The notes beneath the pieces were generated by a model, which was not told the origin of the DNA, made no database searches, and saw nothing but the letters and a program-made list of their open reading frames with translations. From Monoplex corrugatus (lineage: Eukaryota; Mollusca; Gastropoda; Littorinimorpha; Ranellidae): a stretch of 64,000 nucleotides of DNA. The DNA is taken from NCBI GenBank assembly GCA_030674185.1, contig CM060308.1, positions 40,390,357 through 40,454,356 of the forward strand. The letters run 5' to 3'. This document shows positions 10,949 to 21,273 of this stretch, piece by piece (within the stretch, counting starts at the first letter, position 1; each line of letters opens with the position of its first letter). The translations under genes were made by a program, and so were the position numbers.

Positions 10949-13900
10949 TTTGATCATAGACAGATATCGTGCTCTTTCTGACCCTATCCACTCTGCAAAA
11001 CTGTCTAATGTTTTCTTCCTGGTGCTCTTTTCCCCTCTAGATGGTTAGGTGCTCAGATTTTCTTCCTTTAAAAGATGTCCTATGGATAATCAATGCTTGT
11101 CTTTTTCTAATCTTCTTCAGTGATGTTCTTTACCCCCCCCCCCCTCCCCCTGATTTTCAGGGATTTTTGCTTTTGTCAGTGGGAGCCCTGTTTGTTCTAG
11201 TCCTTCATTTAATTTCTGCTTTCTGTTTCTATTATATTCACAAGATTTTATTGGGCTTTTTCACTTTTCTGCTATTACTAAGTATTAGAACGGTTTCATT
11301 TTAATAACAAAGATTGCTTATTTTTTCCTTCATCCTTTTTCCCAGGGCATTCTAGGTTTCTCATGGTTTCGCTGTATAGGCCTATAATAAAGTGAAAACA
11401 AATCTGGTGACGCAACACATCCCTTTGTGTCTTTTGACAGTTTGAAAAGAGCTTACAATACATCATTTATACTTTCTTTTAGGATTAATAATTGGATGCA
11501 TGTATTGAGTGCATTTTTGGCTCTAAGGAAATATGATGTGCTGAAGCAATTTTAGGTAATGAAGGCCTGTTGTTATGCTTGTTTTACTTTTACTGTCCTT
11601 TGTTATGTTTAAATTTGTTCTGTTTTTTTTTAACCCCATGTGATAAATTGGACAGAGTGGTCAACACAAGGGGCATGTATATATATATAAGCTACGCACA
11701 AAAAGTTAAGGATCACTATGAGAAAACAGGTGCGTAATAAACTCAGTTCGCTACTGTTATTTATTTCTCAGTCCAGCCAAATTGTTATGAATTCTTGTTC
11801 AGCTGTAAGTGGGCGATGTTGTGTTAGTGCGAAAATTGCACGGGATTCTCTACTACTGAGCTTGGCCGCAAACGGAAAAGCGGAAACTTGCGAAAAAGGA
11901 CCTTGTTTTGGACCGTTCTGCCTGAACACATTGCACAAGCCAGATGGAAAAACCATTATGCACGTGCAAGCACTGCTGTTTATGTGTGAGATGCTGTCTC
12001 TTGCTTGGCTTTATAAGAAGACATTCCACCAGTAGTAGGCCTGATCTGACAATGCCTCCACGACGAAAATTGAGCGAGTTTGAGAGGGGACGAGCTGTTG
12101 CATGGTTCCAAGATGGTGTTCCCAAGCGAGAAGTGGCCAGGCGACTTCAGGTGTCCATCTCGGTCATTGTCAGACTGATTCAACGCTTCACAGCCACTGG
12201 GAGGGTCCATGAAAGACGCAGATCTGGTCGACCGAAGAAGACAAACCCACGTGAAGATCGTCTCATTGAACGACAAGCCCTGCAGACAAGAACAGCCTCT
12301 TCCAGCATCATTCGAAGGCAGCTGAGGGTGGCTACTAACATCAACATCAGCCAGCAGACCATACGGAACCGCCTTCATGGGTTTAACCTCCGTTCTCGTC
12401 GCCCAGCTGTACGGCCACGCTTAACTCCAGCCCATAGGGCAGCACGCCGCGCCTTCTGCAGACGTCATGTGAGGTGGACACGTCAGCAATGGTCCCAGGT
12501 CCTGTTCAGTGATGAATCACGCTTCACCATGAACCACAACGACGGCCGACTGAGGGTCTGGAGGCGCCCAGGGCAACGCTTTATTGACACCACTGTCCAA
12601 GAAAAGGTGGCCTTTGGTGGAGGTTCTGTAATGGTCTGGGGGGCCTTCAGCCTTCACCACAGAACACCCTTGTATCATGTACAGGGTAACCTGACTGGCC
12701 TCCGATACCGGGATGAGATCCTTCGACCGCTGGCTGTGCCTACACTGCAGCAGATGGGACCGACGGCTGTCTACCAGGATGACAACGCTCGCCCCCACAG
12801 CGTAAGGGTGGTCAACGACTTCCTGCAGCAGTCTGGAGTCAACAGAATGGAGTGGCCAGCATGCAGTCCCGATCTCAACCCGATTGAGAACCTCTGGGAT
12901 GAGCTGGATCGCAAAGTGAGGAGCAACCACCCCCCTCCCAGGGATGCCCAACACCTCTACCAGATGCTGCAGGCTGAGTGGCAGGCGCTTCCACAGAGGA
13001 TCTTCACCAACCTGGTCAACTCGATGAGGACTCGCTGCGTCGAGTGCCAGAACAGCCATGGCGGTTACACGCATTACTGAACTTTTGGGAGCATCAGAAT
13101 ACCCTGTCTTGTGATTTCAATGACTTTGGGAAATCAAATTTCGATACGTACCCACTTTGATCAAATGTACACACCAAACGATTGCTCGAAATTGAAGGCA
13201 ATTGTGTATCGTTATCACTAAAGCATGGAATTAAATGTTTGCCAAACTTCAACGCATTAGCTTTCTTATTTTGAAAGTTATGAATTTTTGTGCAAGTGAT
13301 CCTTAACTTTTTGTGCGTAGCTTATATATGTGTGTGTGTGTATATCCTTTGATTATAAACATGAATGCATTGATATTTATATTTAATTTTCTTTTTCAGT
13401 TTTTTTCTCCCCAGTGAGTATTGTGAATGTTTTTTAGATGATTATAGCCTTGATATGGCTCTGTGCAGTCCACTGGGCTTTAGTTTAAGTAAACAAAAAT
13501 TACAATACTGTTAATGATAACATTAACAATCATATGTTGAATCAAGTGACAAATCTGTTTTGATGAGAAAGATAAAAGTGTTTTTTTTTCCAGACCAGTT
13601 ATGTTTGTAATATGAATCTGATTTTTTTAAAGAAACTTCTCAAGATATCTTTGCAGGAAATCGTCTGCGAAGCAGTACATGTGATGTAATGTTTTCAGTC
13701 GTATAGCTGATAAATGTTAATTCATTTTATATGTATTTTTTAGAATTAACTTTGTCGGATTAAACACTGTTTCATTATCTAATTTGATGACCCAGTATGT
13801 AATTTTGCATTAATGGATGGTATGTCATCATGAACACTGACAAGTTTTAATCATTGTGATTGTCCTGCATATCACGAGTCTTTTGCCATCCATCCATTTT

Positions 13901-16900
13901 GATCTCCAAACCATGAATGATTATGAATTCTTCCTTATTACAGAGCCTGGAATTCGTCGCTGAAACGGGGATTTCCGCGGAAATCAAAATCGAAAATCGC
14001 GCAAAAAAATATTTTTCGCGATAAGCCTTCTAGCTAGTTTTGATGAATATGTCTGTGTATGAACACACTGAAACGATCTGCTGTGTATGATGGATCCTGA
14101 TCTTGTGCTCAGTGTTTATTAAATACTCTTTTGACTGATATTCATTGTGATTTTCAGTGTGTTAGATGCCTTTAAATTTGTCTCCAGAATGCACAGATTT
14201 TAGTCTTGATTTTTAAAATTTTCCGGGGGAGCATGCCCACGGACCCCCCTACAAGTTTCCTCTTTTTTTTTTCTTAGCAATTCCAGGCTCTGTTATTATC
14301 ATTATGTCTTGTGTCTTGCAGACCAGTAGTACATAATGTGTAGATCCTATTCCTATTAAGTTTAACAAGTGGTTACATTTGTGTGAATAACTGTACAATG
14401 TGATTGCAGTTCAGCAGGTCAAAAGAGGAGCTGCCAAAGCCCAAACGAGGAAGAAGAATGCAGTAACTCCTGGACGTAAAAATGTGAGCAGACTTGTACA
14501 GAAGCAAAAATCGAATGTGAACACTTCCAAATCAAAGCAGGTAAGTGCAATCTTATTTCTTGGTGGTCATTCATAACTGATGCCACCCCAGCCCTACCTC
14601 TTCCCATATACATGCCACATAAAACAGAATAATTGAACAAATTTTATAAGAAAAGAAAACATGATTACCACAGCTTTTCTTTTACAGGGCTTAAAACGTT
14701 CTGCATCTGGGCGGAATTCCGCGATTTCGGTTTGTCAAAAAAACAAACAAACAAAAAACGAAAGGAGCAAGGCATCCGTGATTGGCTTGCAAGCATTCAT
14801 AGCAACGGCGCGCAAGTTATGGCCCCAGATTTTTCTTGGAAGAAGTTTCCGGTGCTGATTCCACAAGTTGGTCTCTGTTATACGAGACTGAACTTTAAAG
14901 TGTTTGATGCAATTACTGACTTTGTGTGCTCCAACTTCAAACTTGATATTGTGTGATCATTTAAACCTGAAAAGTGAAACTTATTGAGCAACCCAAGAAG
15001 TGAGATTTCATCCAAAGACTACAGTTGGTGAACACCTGTAAAACACTCAAGTTAAAGGATGAGTGTTCATTTTATTATTATGTTTTTAACCGCTTCTCCC
15101 CTTTTCCCAAATATATCTTCCTGTAATAATTATCTGTTTACAGCAATTTTTATGCACTAAATATCTTGAAATTATGTCCAGAAAGCACTAAATGTCATAG
15201 ATTTACACTTTGTTTTTAAAAAATTTTCCAGGGGGAGCATGCCCCCGGACCCCCCTAGATTCAGTGTTTTTTTCCTCCTGTTTTAAGCCCTGTTTTTATT
15301 TATGTATACACAACTACAGAGAGAATTTGTACATCACATATAAGAGTCAAGACACATTTGATTTAATGTCAGTGTGTCAAGAAATATAGGTGATTAGTTT
15401 TGCTGCATACAGTTAACTCTGTGGGTGCTGCACCTGTCTCGTTTCTGTGGCTTGGCATACACACCACTGCAGAGGACTTGGACTGCAAACTACAAATTTT
15501 GTAGCTCTGAAATGATACTACACATGTACATAGTTGGCAGTTACACAAAACTGACCATCTGTAATTGTAAAAGCATGTTCTTGCCTGTCTGTTGAGTCTA
15601 ATCTATACATCATTACATGTCTTTGATGTGTCAAAATGATACACAGGTATTTTGTATGGTTTGCGGTCAACAAAATTTTCAAAGCGTTCTCATAGCCAGC
15701 AGCTGTTTTATTCATTCGTGCCATGACTGAGGTATCCAACATTTGGATTAATTACTGAGGATTCCAACATATGGGTTGATTACTCTTGTCAGTCTTGGTA
15801 CATTTCAGTGCTGATGAGTGGAGTAACTTGTGATAAGGTCAAATAGGACTGCTGTTGTGTTATGTCCGTTTCAACAAATGTGCAGTCCTTCCACTCGTCC
15901 CAGCCCATCAACACAAACTGACAAAGAGTTGGTGTATCTGCACCGCAAGCATAGTGTTTATGTACTCTTCAGTGGTCATGTATACTCAAAAATGAATATA
16001 CATATAGTCAAACATCCATGTGTACACATGCAGTGGAATGAATGTATGGCCTAGTGGATAAAGCATCTGCCTAGGATGTGAGAAACTTAGGTTTGATTCC
16101 TGGTCAGACAGATTCTTCTCTTCCGTCTACTAGATTTTAGAGTGATGGTCAGAGTTTTAGTCTTTCAGATGAGATGATAAACTAAGGTCCTGTTTGCAGC
16201 ATGCACCTAGCACACAAAAGATTCCAGAACAGCAAAGGAGTTATCCCTAGAAAAATTTGGCGGAAGCTAAGGAAGTCCACTGTTGTGGATAAACAAAAAT
16301 ACATGTATGCAGGAAAGAAAGAAAAAAGAGAACAAAGTGGTACCATATGGCAGTAAGCTTTCCCTCTGGAGAGTGGCCCATATTTCCTGCAGAAAAATTC
16401 TGTTGTGAAAAAGAAGGAAAAAAATCAAATCCGCACGTACTAATGCCCACTCTCACTCACGCTTGCATCAGACAATAGAGAACTTATTCAGTTATTGTAT
16501 CCCCTGCAGGGTATACCTATTGTAAATTTGTAGATTAAAAGAAGTGTCTTTTGAATTTTGCTACATTACTGTCAAATGTTGTTACCTTATACTTTAAGGA
16601 TTTATGTAGAAACTAGAAAGGATCAAAGTGCCCTCTCCCAGTTTTTTTTTTTTTTTATCTATTTATTTTACTTTACAAATTGGAGTTGTTGAAGAAATAC
16701 TACAGAGAATCTTCAAGTTTTAGGAGGTAGAAGAAAGAAATACATTTACTTTTAAGCTTCAGTTTAATCTTTTGACTCCCTCACCCCATCCCCTACTTCC
16801 TGTAGTATAGGAAGCTTGTGGAAGCTGGTGGATGAAGTAATCAAAGGGTTAAGCTTGTAATGTAATATAAAATCATTTTAATTTATCATTGAAAACAAAT

Positions 16901-19142
16901 CGTTTATGCCATATTAAAGATTAACTCGGTCGTATATTACTTTAAAAATTAAAAACTGTTATTTCTCAAACATGTTTCAGAAATCATCAGCCAAAAAGAC
17001 ACAGAATAAGAGTACCAAGACAGCAAATAGAAATGCAGGGAAGAAACTTAAAGACAACAAACCAAAGGACATGAAGGATGAGTACGACTTTGAAGAAACG
17101 GATGACTTCATTTTCGGTAGTTCAGAATCGGCTCTGTCAGGATCATACATTGCCATCAAATCAGCACGAACATCAGCAAGTGGTGCATGCACCAACATTC
17201 AGACAAAGAAAGGTAATCTACCAAATACACAGAAGGGCAAGCAAAAGAAATCTCAGGGCAGAGGTGTAAAACCTGCAGGAGACAAAAAGAAAACGAGCAC
17301 ACCTTTGACACAAGAACTGGCAAAATGTGTATCCAAACGACGGAATGAAAATTCCAAAGGAAAAGGTCAGCGATGCTTACGAGTCTCTTTACCAAAACTG
17401 GACTTGGACTTGAGTGTCACCCCCATCCTTCCCATATCCTCCACTTTGTCTCCAGTTAGTCCAAGACAAAAAAAAGCAAGAAAGGGTGCCAGTGTCAAGT
17501 CAGTGAGCTTTAGTGAAGACTCTAAATCTTCTCTCCCATCTCAAACACCAGCACTTCCAGTAGATAAAGTGAACCACCAGATCACTCGAAGACGAGCTGT
17601 TGTGGCCCTGCAGCCTTTGAAATCTGTGAATTTAAGAGGGCCAGTAGCATCTGCTGCTGTGCCAGAAAAGACAGGTCAGAAGAGAAAAAGTCCTGAATCC
17701 ACTAATTTGACTGAATCGGGCAGACTAGATGCAGACAACACACTGACCAAAAAGAGAAAGACAGATGTACCTGAAGGAAAGCCGACTCGTCTGACATCCA
17801 AACAAGGCGAGACACCTCAGAAAGATGATGCATCCACCAAGCGCCATAACAGATCATCAAAGCAGAAGCCTACCAAACAGACGAAACTTCCATTTGCCAC
17901 ACAGCAGAAGAAATCTTCACGCCAACGGAAGCCTGTCACCTCCACCCCAATGAACGCGCTAGAGGAGGAGCAGCCAACAGACTCGGGGCAGCCAGACAAG
18001 GAGGAGAGGGCCGGCTCTCCTGACCTACGTGACTCGGGCATCTCCATGGGGGGTGACATGAGTGCAAGCGCAGAGGGGAACTCTGCCATGACTCCTTCCT
18101 TGCCAGGATTCATGGAGGATGAACCACTGAAGTCCCAGTTTGAAGATTTTTCCGAGTCACCTTTGTCTGCACCCAGTACTACTTCATTGCAAGAAGGTAA
18201 AGAGTTAGAATCTCTATCTTGATAGAAAGTGTGTGTGCGTTTGTCTTTAACCCTTTGACTTCCACACCCTGTGCACCAACCGCAGAAACTTAACCCTACA
18301 GGAAGCTGGTGGATAGGGTGAGGGAATCAAAGGGTTATGGTTTTGCTTTGCTTGCATTGCTGACAACGCAGGATGCTGGTGGACAGGGTGCAGGAGTTAA
18401 AGGGTTAGATAGAATCTTTGATCCATTTGTCTGTGTTCCTTTCTCATCACCCCCACCTCCTCTTCTCCTCTCTCTCTCTCTCTCTCTCTCCTCCCCTCCT
18501 CCTCTCTCTCTCTGGTGCGGACTGAGTCACCACTGTAATCATAAAATAGATTTAAAAAGAGAAAGAAAGAAAGAAAATTGTCCCATCCCCCAACTCAGAA
18601 CAGTGTGAGGTATCCATTCATAACATGGCGAACTGGGACTGCATTTACTAAGTTTTCTTGAGCCAGACTCAAACTCGTGCAGTCACATTTGGAAAACAAA
18701 GAGCTCCCAAATAGGTATAACTAAGTAGTTAAACTAGTTATCACTAATATCAGTGACATTTCCATTAAATCAATTATCTGAAACTTGCTTTTGGCAGTAA
18801 ACTTAAAAGTGATCATTTCATATTCATTCAAATCATTGCCCTTGTCAGTTAGTGCTAATAATAGACTATTACGTAACTTGTAAACCAAAATAATGGAACA
18901 GATCAGAAACACTGGTTTTATCATTTCTATTATTTAAAAAACATTAAAAGCAATTAGAAATTCATAATCAAAACAATAAAACTTATATGAAAAGTTATCG
19001 TAAGTGTTAGCAATGATGCATTTAGTTTTCCTACCGAAAACTGACCATTTGAACTCAAAAATATAAACCCTCCACAGATAGCAGTAGGCTACATATGACA
19101 TTGTTCATCCAACTAAATTTTCTCATCGTACTCGGATTTTTT

Positions 19143-19228
<86 letters not shown>

Positions 19229-21273
19229 TTGCATAAGTTCATGTCTGTTCCAGTTCCCTCACATACAAAGAGTGCAGCCCAGGTATACAAGCCAGTGAAG
19301 ACCAAGAGGGAGAAGGGACGCTACTCTGTAAGTATATGTACTCAGATGAAAAATAAAGTTATTGTTTAGGCTGGTTTACCTGACTAAAGATGAAGTGACA
19401 GTTAGTAACTGAAAGAAAGATGACATGTCACAGGGTGAGTGCACACCAGTAAGCAGCCAGACAAGCTGACAATCTGAACATCAGATTCAAAGAGCGGAAC
19501 ATCACCACTCATTAGATTTCAAAATTGAAGTGCTTGGGAAGCTTACACATTAATTAAAGATAATGCAACTGTAAGCCCTGTATACAAATAGCCCAGTGGA
19601 AAATAATCTTTTCATCCTGTGCCCAAGGCTTAATTGGCATGAATCGTCGTTTGGTCATAGCAGTCAGGAATGTGGACATGTCTTGCAAGGAAAATCTGAA
19701 CTGAACGTAATTCATTGATTAATTTCAAATTCTCAGTTACACCAATGTTTCAGATCTACCAGCAAAATGGGGAAGATGTTTATCAGAAAGTTGCAAGACA
19801 ACTGCGATCAGCCTGGATGGTGTAATTTTTTGCATTGCTCTTTTCTGCAGTGAGGGAGATTTATGGTGAGGTTTCAGAGTTACAGCAGTTTAAGTGTAGC
19901 TACCTTGAGGCCATTCAGTGCTCTGAAGTCTGATATCTATGTACAGCAGATAGCTGCGCACTTATGCTCTGGCCAGTGCATGGCAGCACAGTCAGACTGG
20001 AAGTCAAAAGGGCAAACATGGAGTCTGATTTCTTTAGGGCAAACATGGAGTCTGATCTTTCTTTAATGCAGGTGAGAACTGCTGGTTTTGGTTCAAATTG
20101 CTTGTTATAGTCCAGCCGACTACTGGGCTAACACCATGTCAAAAACGACAACTGGGTTAGGCTAGAACTACTGTGAGCACTCCCTAAGTACGTAGATCCA
20201 TATAAACCTACCTACTTAGCAGATGAAGCAGATTTTTGAGCATATGATTTGTTTTTATAAGCAGTAATACTCTGGTTAGTAAGAGAAATTGAAAATAACA
20301 TGTGAATGATCTGTGAGTGAGTGTAGGGCAGAAATAAAGAGTCCTGTGAGGAAAAGTGAGTAGGACATGAAAGAGGAACCACTAACAACCTAAAATCAAA
20401 CTCGATAGGTCCTGTAGTTCCAAAGTAGGAGGGGACGTTAATTTCTGCATCTGTACCACACTGTGGGTATGGGGTTTGATGTAAACGCTTATTGCTTGCT
20501 GAACATGAAATGTAGCCCTACATATTGCATGTCTCAGTTTGATGGGGTTTTTTTTTCCACCACTCAGTGAATGTCTTGGCATCATGTATCAAGAATGCTC
20601 TGGATGACCATAGCTGTTATGGATCAAAGGTAGAAAGGTAAAGAGAGTTAACGTGATGGGGATGTTATATTGTATTAGAAAATAATAGGCAGTTGTAGGC
20701 CTACATTACCCACCGATGGGTTTCTGTGACATGAATCGTTAGTAGGGTGTGCTGGAATGTTTTCCCATAATGATAAACATAGAAAACATATGCTAAGTAG
20801 AATAGAAAACATATGGTAGACAGACCCTCAAGGCCTTGCAAAAGCGTAGGGCTTATGCCATGATGATTTTGAATGTTGTCCATCTCATGGCATTGTGACA
20901 TTAGTGCATCGGAATTTATTCTGAGCACAGAGACGTCATTTTGAGGAATTGAAACATAGCTGTTGAAATCACATGTAAAATTCTTGGGGGGGGGATTATT
21001 ATTTGCTTCTACTAGAATAGACGTCCACCAAAAATAACAAGATGATCATTAATGAAATGATGTAAGTTATAACTAAACCAATTCATTTTTTTGTCCTTTC
21101 TCATGCAACAAACATTACAGATGCATAGTATTGGATGAATTGGAATATTTGGATTCTGGAATATTTTATTTAATTCTGTTGTGGTATTTCAGACATCCAG
21201 ATTGGAGGCATGGGCAAGTGCAGTGAACCAGAGTTTGCAGGATGTGGAAAGCTTTGAGTTGGTAGTGGAATAG
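9923..21273 (+). CDS. CDCA5: sororin-like cohesion regulator (CDCA5 family), gene model
   Basis: Proposed join: 9923-9992, 14410-14540, 16981-18196, 19254-19327, 21193-21273. Every junction is GT/AG and the phases agree (1,0,1,0), giving about 523 residues. The protein is basic and low-complexity except for its end, which reads RLEAWASAV...ESFELVVE-stop. Vertebrate sororin ends in a very similar short helix and FDLLVE-stop. Sororin binds Pds5, displaces Wapl and stabilises sister-chromatid cohesion from S phase to mitosis. Several S/T-P sites (LSPVSPRQ, GETPQK, KSPES, TSTPMN, ESPLSAP) fit regulation by CDK. I did not find the FGF Pds5-binding motif of vertebrate sororin. The protein is about twice the vertebrate length. 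The first exon is the weakest part of the model. Confidence 0.75.
10422..10784. mobile_element. MITE family 1, copy A (6-bp TSD)
   Basis: Terminal inverted repeats cagagcctggaatt / aattccaggctctg, flanked on both sides by aataaa (10416-10421 and 10785-10790), a perfect 6-bp target duplication. It shares the interior 'aatcgcgcaaaaaaatattt' and 'gagcatgcccc-cggacccccct' with copies at 13941 and 25837. It lacks the 'atttccgcggaaat' segment near the left end. It is too short to encode a transposase. The CAG-type ends resemble hAT, though hAT usually duplicates 8 bp. Confidence 0.9.
10828..10975 (+). repeat. repeat ending in (TA)n, empty-site paralogue
   Basis: 'ttttttaaccccctgtgata' followed by gacggagtggtcaacacaag, gggcat and a 66-base AT array (10881-10946), then tcctttgatcata. 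The same sequence recurs at 11612-11689 and continues after 13323, where the Tc1 copy 2 sits inside the TA array. Confidence 0.75.
11690..13322 (+). mobile_element. Tc1/mariner transposon, copy 2 (complete)
   Basis: 1633 bp with perfect 28-bp terminal inverted repeats beginning agctacgcacaaaaagttaa, flanked by TA on both sides (11688-11689 and 13323-13324). It landed inside a (TA)n tract. The interior is nearly identical to copy 1 (2619-4243), with single-base differences such as gtaagtggg/gtaagtgg. Both ends, target duplication and transposase are intact, so this copy has everything needed to be an autonomous element. Confidence 0.95.
12052..13080 (+). CDS. Tc1-family DD34E transposase, copy 2
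   Basis: 342 residues, uninterrupted, starting MPPRRKLSEFERGRAVAW. The triad D154 (FSDESRF), D244 (QDDNARPH) and E279 (NPIENLW) is complete with 34-residue Tc1 spacing. GRPKK lies between the two helix-turn-helix halves. It differs from copy 1 at V104I, H133R, R174G, H183Q and RA250-251SV. The stop codon is 242 bp before the right inverted repeat. The upstream in-frame ATG at 11944 would add 36 cysteine-rich residues. That region is identical in both copies but unlike Tc1 enzymes, so I take 12052 as the start. Confidence 0.93.
   Translation: MPPRRKLSEFERGRAVAWFQDGVPKREVARRLQVSISVIVRLIQRFTATGRVHERRRSGRPKKTNPREDRLIERQALQTRTASSSIIRRQLRVATNINISQQTIRNRLHGFNLRSRRPAVRPRLTPAHRAARRAFCRRHVRWTRQQWSQVLFSDESRFTMNHNDGRLRVWRRPGQRFIDTTVQEKVAFGGGSVMVWGAFSLHHRTPLYHVQGNLTGLRYRDEILRPLAVPTLQQMGPTAVYQDDNARPHSVRVVNDFLQQSGVNRMEWPACSPDLNPIENLWDELDRKVRSNHPPPRDAQHLYQMLQAEWQALPQRIFTNLVNSMRTRCVECQNSHGGYTHY
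13941..14292. mobile_element. MITE family 1, copy B (6-bp TSD)
   Basis: 352 bp, ends cagagcctggaatt / aattccaggctctg, flanked by ttatta on both sides (13935-13940, 14293-14298). It retains the internal palindrome atttccgcggaaat that copy A lacks, but has lost the 'gcattaaaa...' segment present in A and C. Confidence 0.9.
14410..14540 (+). CDS. CDCA5: sororin-like gene, internal exon (basic segment)
   Basis: Acceptor gtgattgcag at 14409 and donor gtaagt at 14541. Only one frame is open (opening with two bases), giving QQVKRGAAKAQTRKKNAVTP and GRKNVSRLVQ, a lysine/arginine-rich stretch of 43 residues with one TP site. It ends on a codon boundary, matching the phase-0 start of the next exon. 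Confidence 0.7.
14685..15292. mobile_element. MITE family 2, copy D (related to family 1)
   Basis: 608 bp with ends cagggcttaaaac / gttttaagccctg, flanked by cttttA on the left and tttttA on the right (6 bp with one mismatch). Near its right end it carries the block 'gggggagcatgcccccggac' followed by ccccctaga, shared with family 1. Near its left end it has gcggaattccgcgatttcgg, similar to the family-1 internal palindrome. Different tips, shared interior and the same 6-bp duplication make the two families relatives. Confidence 0.82.
16030..16460 (+). repeat. tRNA-derived SINE
   Basis: The head is tRNA-like: an A box in 'atggcctagtggataaagca' and a B box 'ggtttgattcc' (16090-16100), at normal spacing. 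The body 'gatgagatgataaac...aggtcctg...gcagcatgcac' and 'tccctctggagag...' matches, from memory, a SINE body widespread in gastropods. It is a diverged copy lying in a sororin intron. Confidence 0.72.
16764..16852. repeat. nested-palindrome (TTAA) repeat, degraded copy R1
   Basis: Bounded by TTAA on both sides; left arm ttaatcttttgactccctca, right arm gctggtggatgaagtaatca then aagggttaa. It represents only the inner palindrome of the family and is heavily diverged. Confidence 0.65.
16981..18196 (+). CDS. CDCA5: sororin-like gene, large central exon
   Basis: Acceptor catgtttcag ends at 16980. An ATG at 16972 lies in the intron and is not the start. The 1216-base exon encodes 405 residues plus one base and ends at a gtaaag donor. 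It opens KSSAKKTQNKSTKTANRN, has an acidic DEYDFEETDDFIFGSSES patch, many basic stretches (QKRKSPES, KKRKTDVPE) that look like nuclear localisation signals, and an acidic end (GFMEDEPLKSQFEDFSES). S/T-P motifs are frequent. 'KQTKLPFATQQ' weakly resembles a PCNA-binding box, which is only a suggestion. This region has no recognisable fold and would not identify the gene; the last exon does. Confidence 0.78.
18247..18407. repeat. nested-palindrome (TTAA) repeat, copy R2
   Basis: Short-arm-left orientation. The outer left arm starts ttaaccctttgacttccaca. The inner left arm is deleted after 'ttaaccctaca', then comes the inner right arm ggaagctggtggatagggtg. The long outer right arm with tgctttgcttgcattgctga ends in agttaaagggtta. 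Confidence 0.85.
19147..19226. repeat. (CA)n microsatellite
   Basis: About 80 bases of uninterrupted ca repeats close to a splice acceptor (19253) of the sororin-like gene. Confidence 0.97.
19254..19327 (+). CDS. CDCA5: sororin-like gene, small basic exon
   Basis: Acceptor tctgttccag at 19253, donor gtaagt at 19328. With the one base carried over it reads VPSHTKSAAQVYKPVKTKRE then KGRYS, ending on a codon boundary. A basic stretch just before the terminal helix is also found in vertebrate sororin. Confidence 0.72.
19805..20010 (+). repeat. dispersed repeat, member of a pair with 24965-25150
   Basis: Shares with the downstream copy the order 'gtgaggttYcaRagttaYga', agttttaagtgtRgctaYc, ctgaRgcc, tgctc and 'atgtacat/gt...gccaRtgcatgg'. 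Both copies are in direct orientation, about 5.1 kb apart. The class of the repeat is unknown. Confidence 0.6.
20700..20955 (-). repeat. dispersed SINE-like repeat, inverted copy 2
   Basis: On the minus strand reads tttcaattcctcaaaatgac, gtctctgtgctcagaataaa and 'gcactaatgtcaca...catcatggcataagcc', paralleling the copy at 8812-8990. Confidence 0.55.
21193..21273 (+). CDS. CDCA5: sororin-like gene, terminal exon with the conserved C-terminus
   Basis: Acceptor tatttcag at 21192; 26 codons then TAG. Reads TSRLEAWASAVNQSLQDVES then FELVVE-stop. A short amphipathic helix containing L-x-x-W-A followed by F-[DE]-L-[LV]-V-E at the very C-terminus is the hallmark of sororin (CDCA5), where it is the most conserved part of the protein. 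The exact end at the stop codon strengthens the match. A candidate polyadenylation signal aataaa lies at 21941. Confidence 0.85.
   Translation, partial: TSRLEAWASAVNQSLQDVESFELVVE

Larger units (their letters stand above)
9993..14409. other. sororin-like intron packed with mobile DNA
   Basis: Contains a 363-bp MITE (10422-10784), a duplicated '(TA)n' repeat pair (10828 and 11612), a complete Tc1 transposon (11690-13322) and a second MITE (13941-14292). Between 11000 and 11600 and 13330-13940 I see only AT-rich unique sequence. The intron label depends on the tentative first exon. Confidence 0.6.
14541..16980. other. sororin-like intron 2
   Basis: Holds the family-2 MITE (14685-15292), a tRNA-derived SINE (16030-16460), a poly-T tract (16641-16657) and a degraded nested-palindrome copy (16764-16852). 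The remainder shows no recognisable feature. Confidence 0.7.
18197..19253. other. sororin-like intron 3
   Basis: Contains nested-palindrome copy R2 starting 50 bp after the donor, a (CT)n tract (18470-18512) and a long (CA)n array (19147-19226) ending 27 bp before the next acceptor. Other sequence is AT-rich without features. Confidence 0.7.
19328..21192. other. sororin-like last intron
   Basis: Contains one copy of a dispersed repeat (19805-20010, paired with 24965-25150) and an inverted copy of the SINE-like repeat (20700-20955). The acceptor 'tggtatttcag' ends at 21192. Confidence 0.6.

Noticed and set aside
14633..14956. 107-codon ORF inside MITE family 2
   Set aside because: It begins outside the element and spans its left tip; no transposase motif.
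16046..16110. Functional tRNA gene
   Set aside because: A and B boxes are present but the sequence does not fold into a full tRNA and continues into a SINE body.
16972..16980. ATG at 16972 as the start of the sororin-like protein
   Set aside because: It lies in the acceptor sequence catgtttcag; the exon starts at 16981 and matches the phase of the upstream exon.
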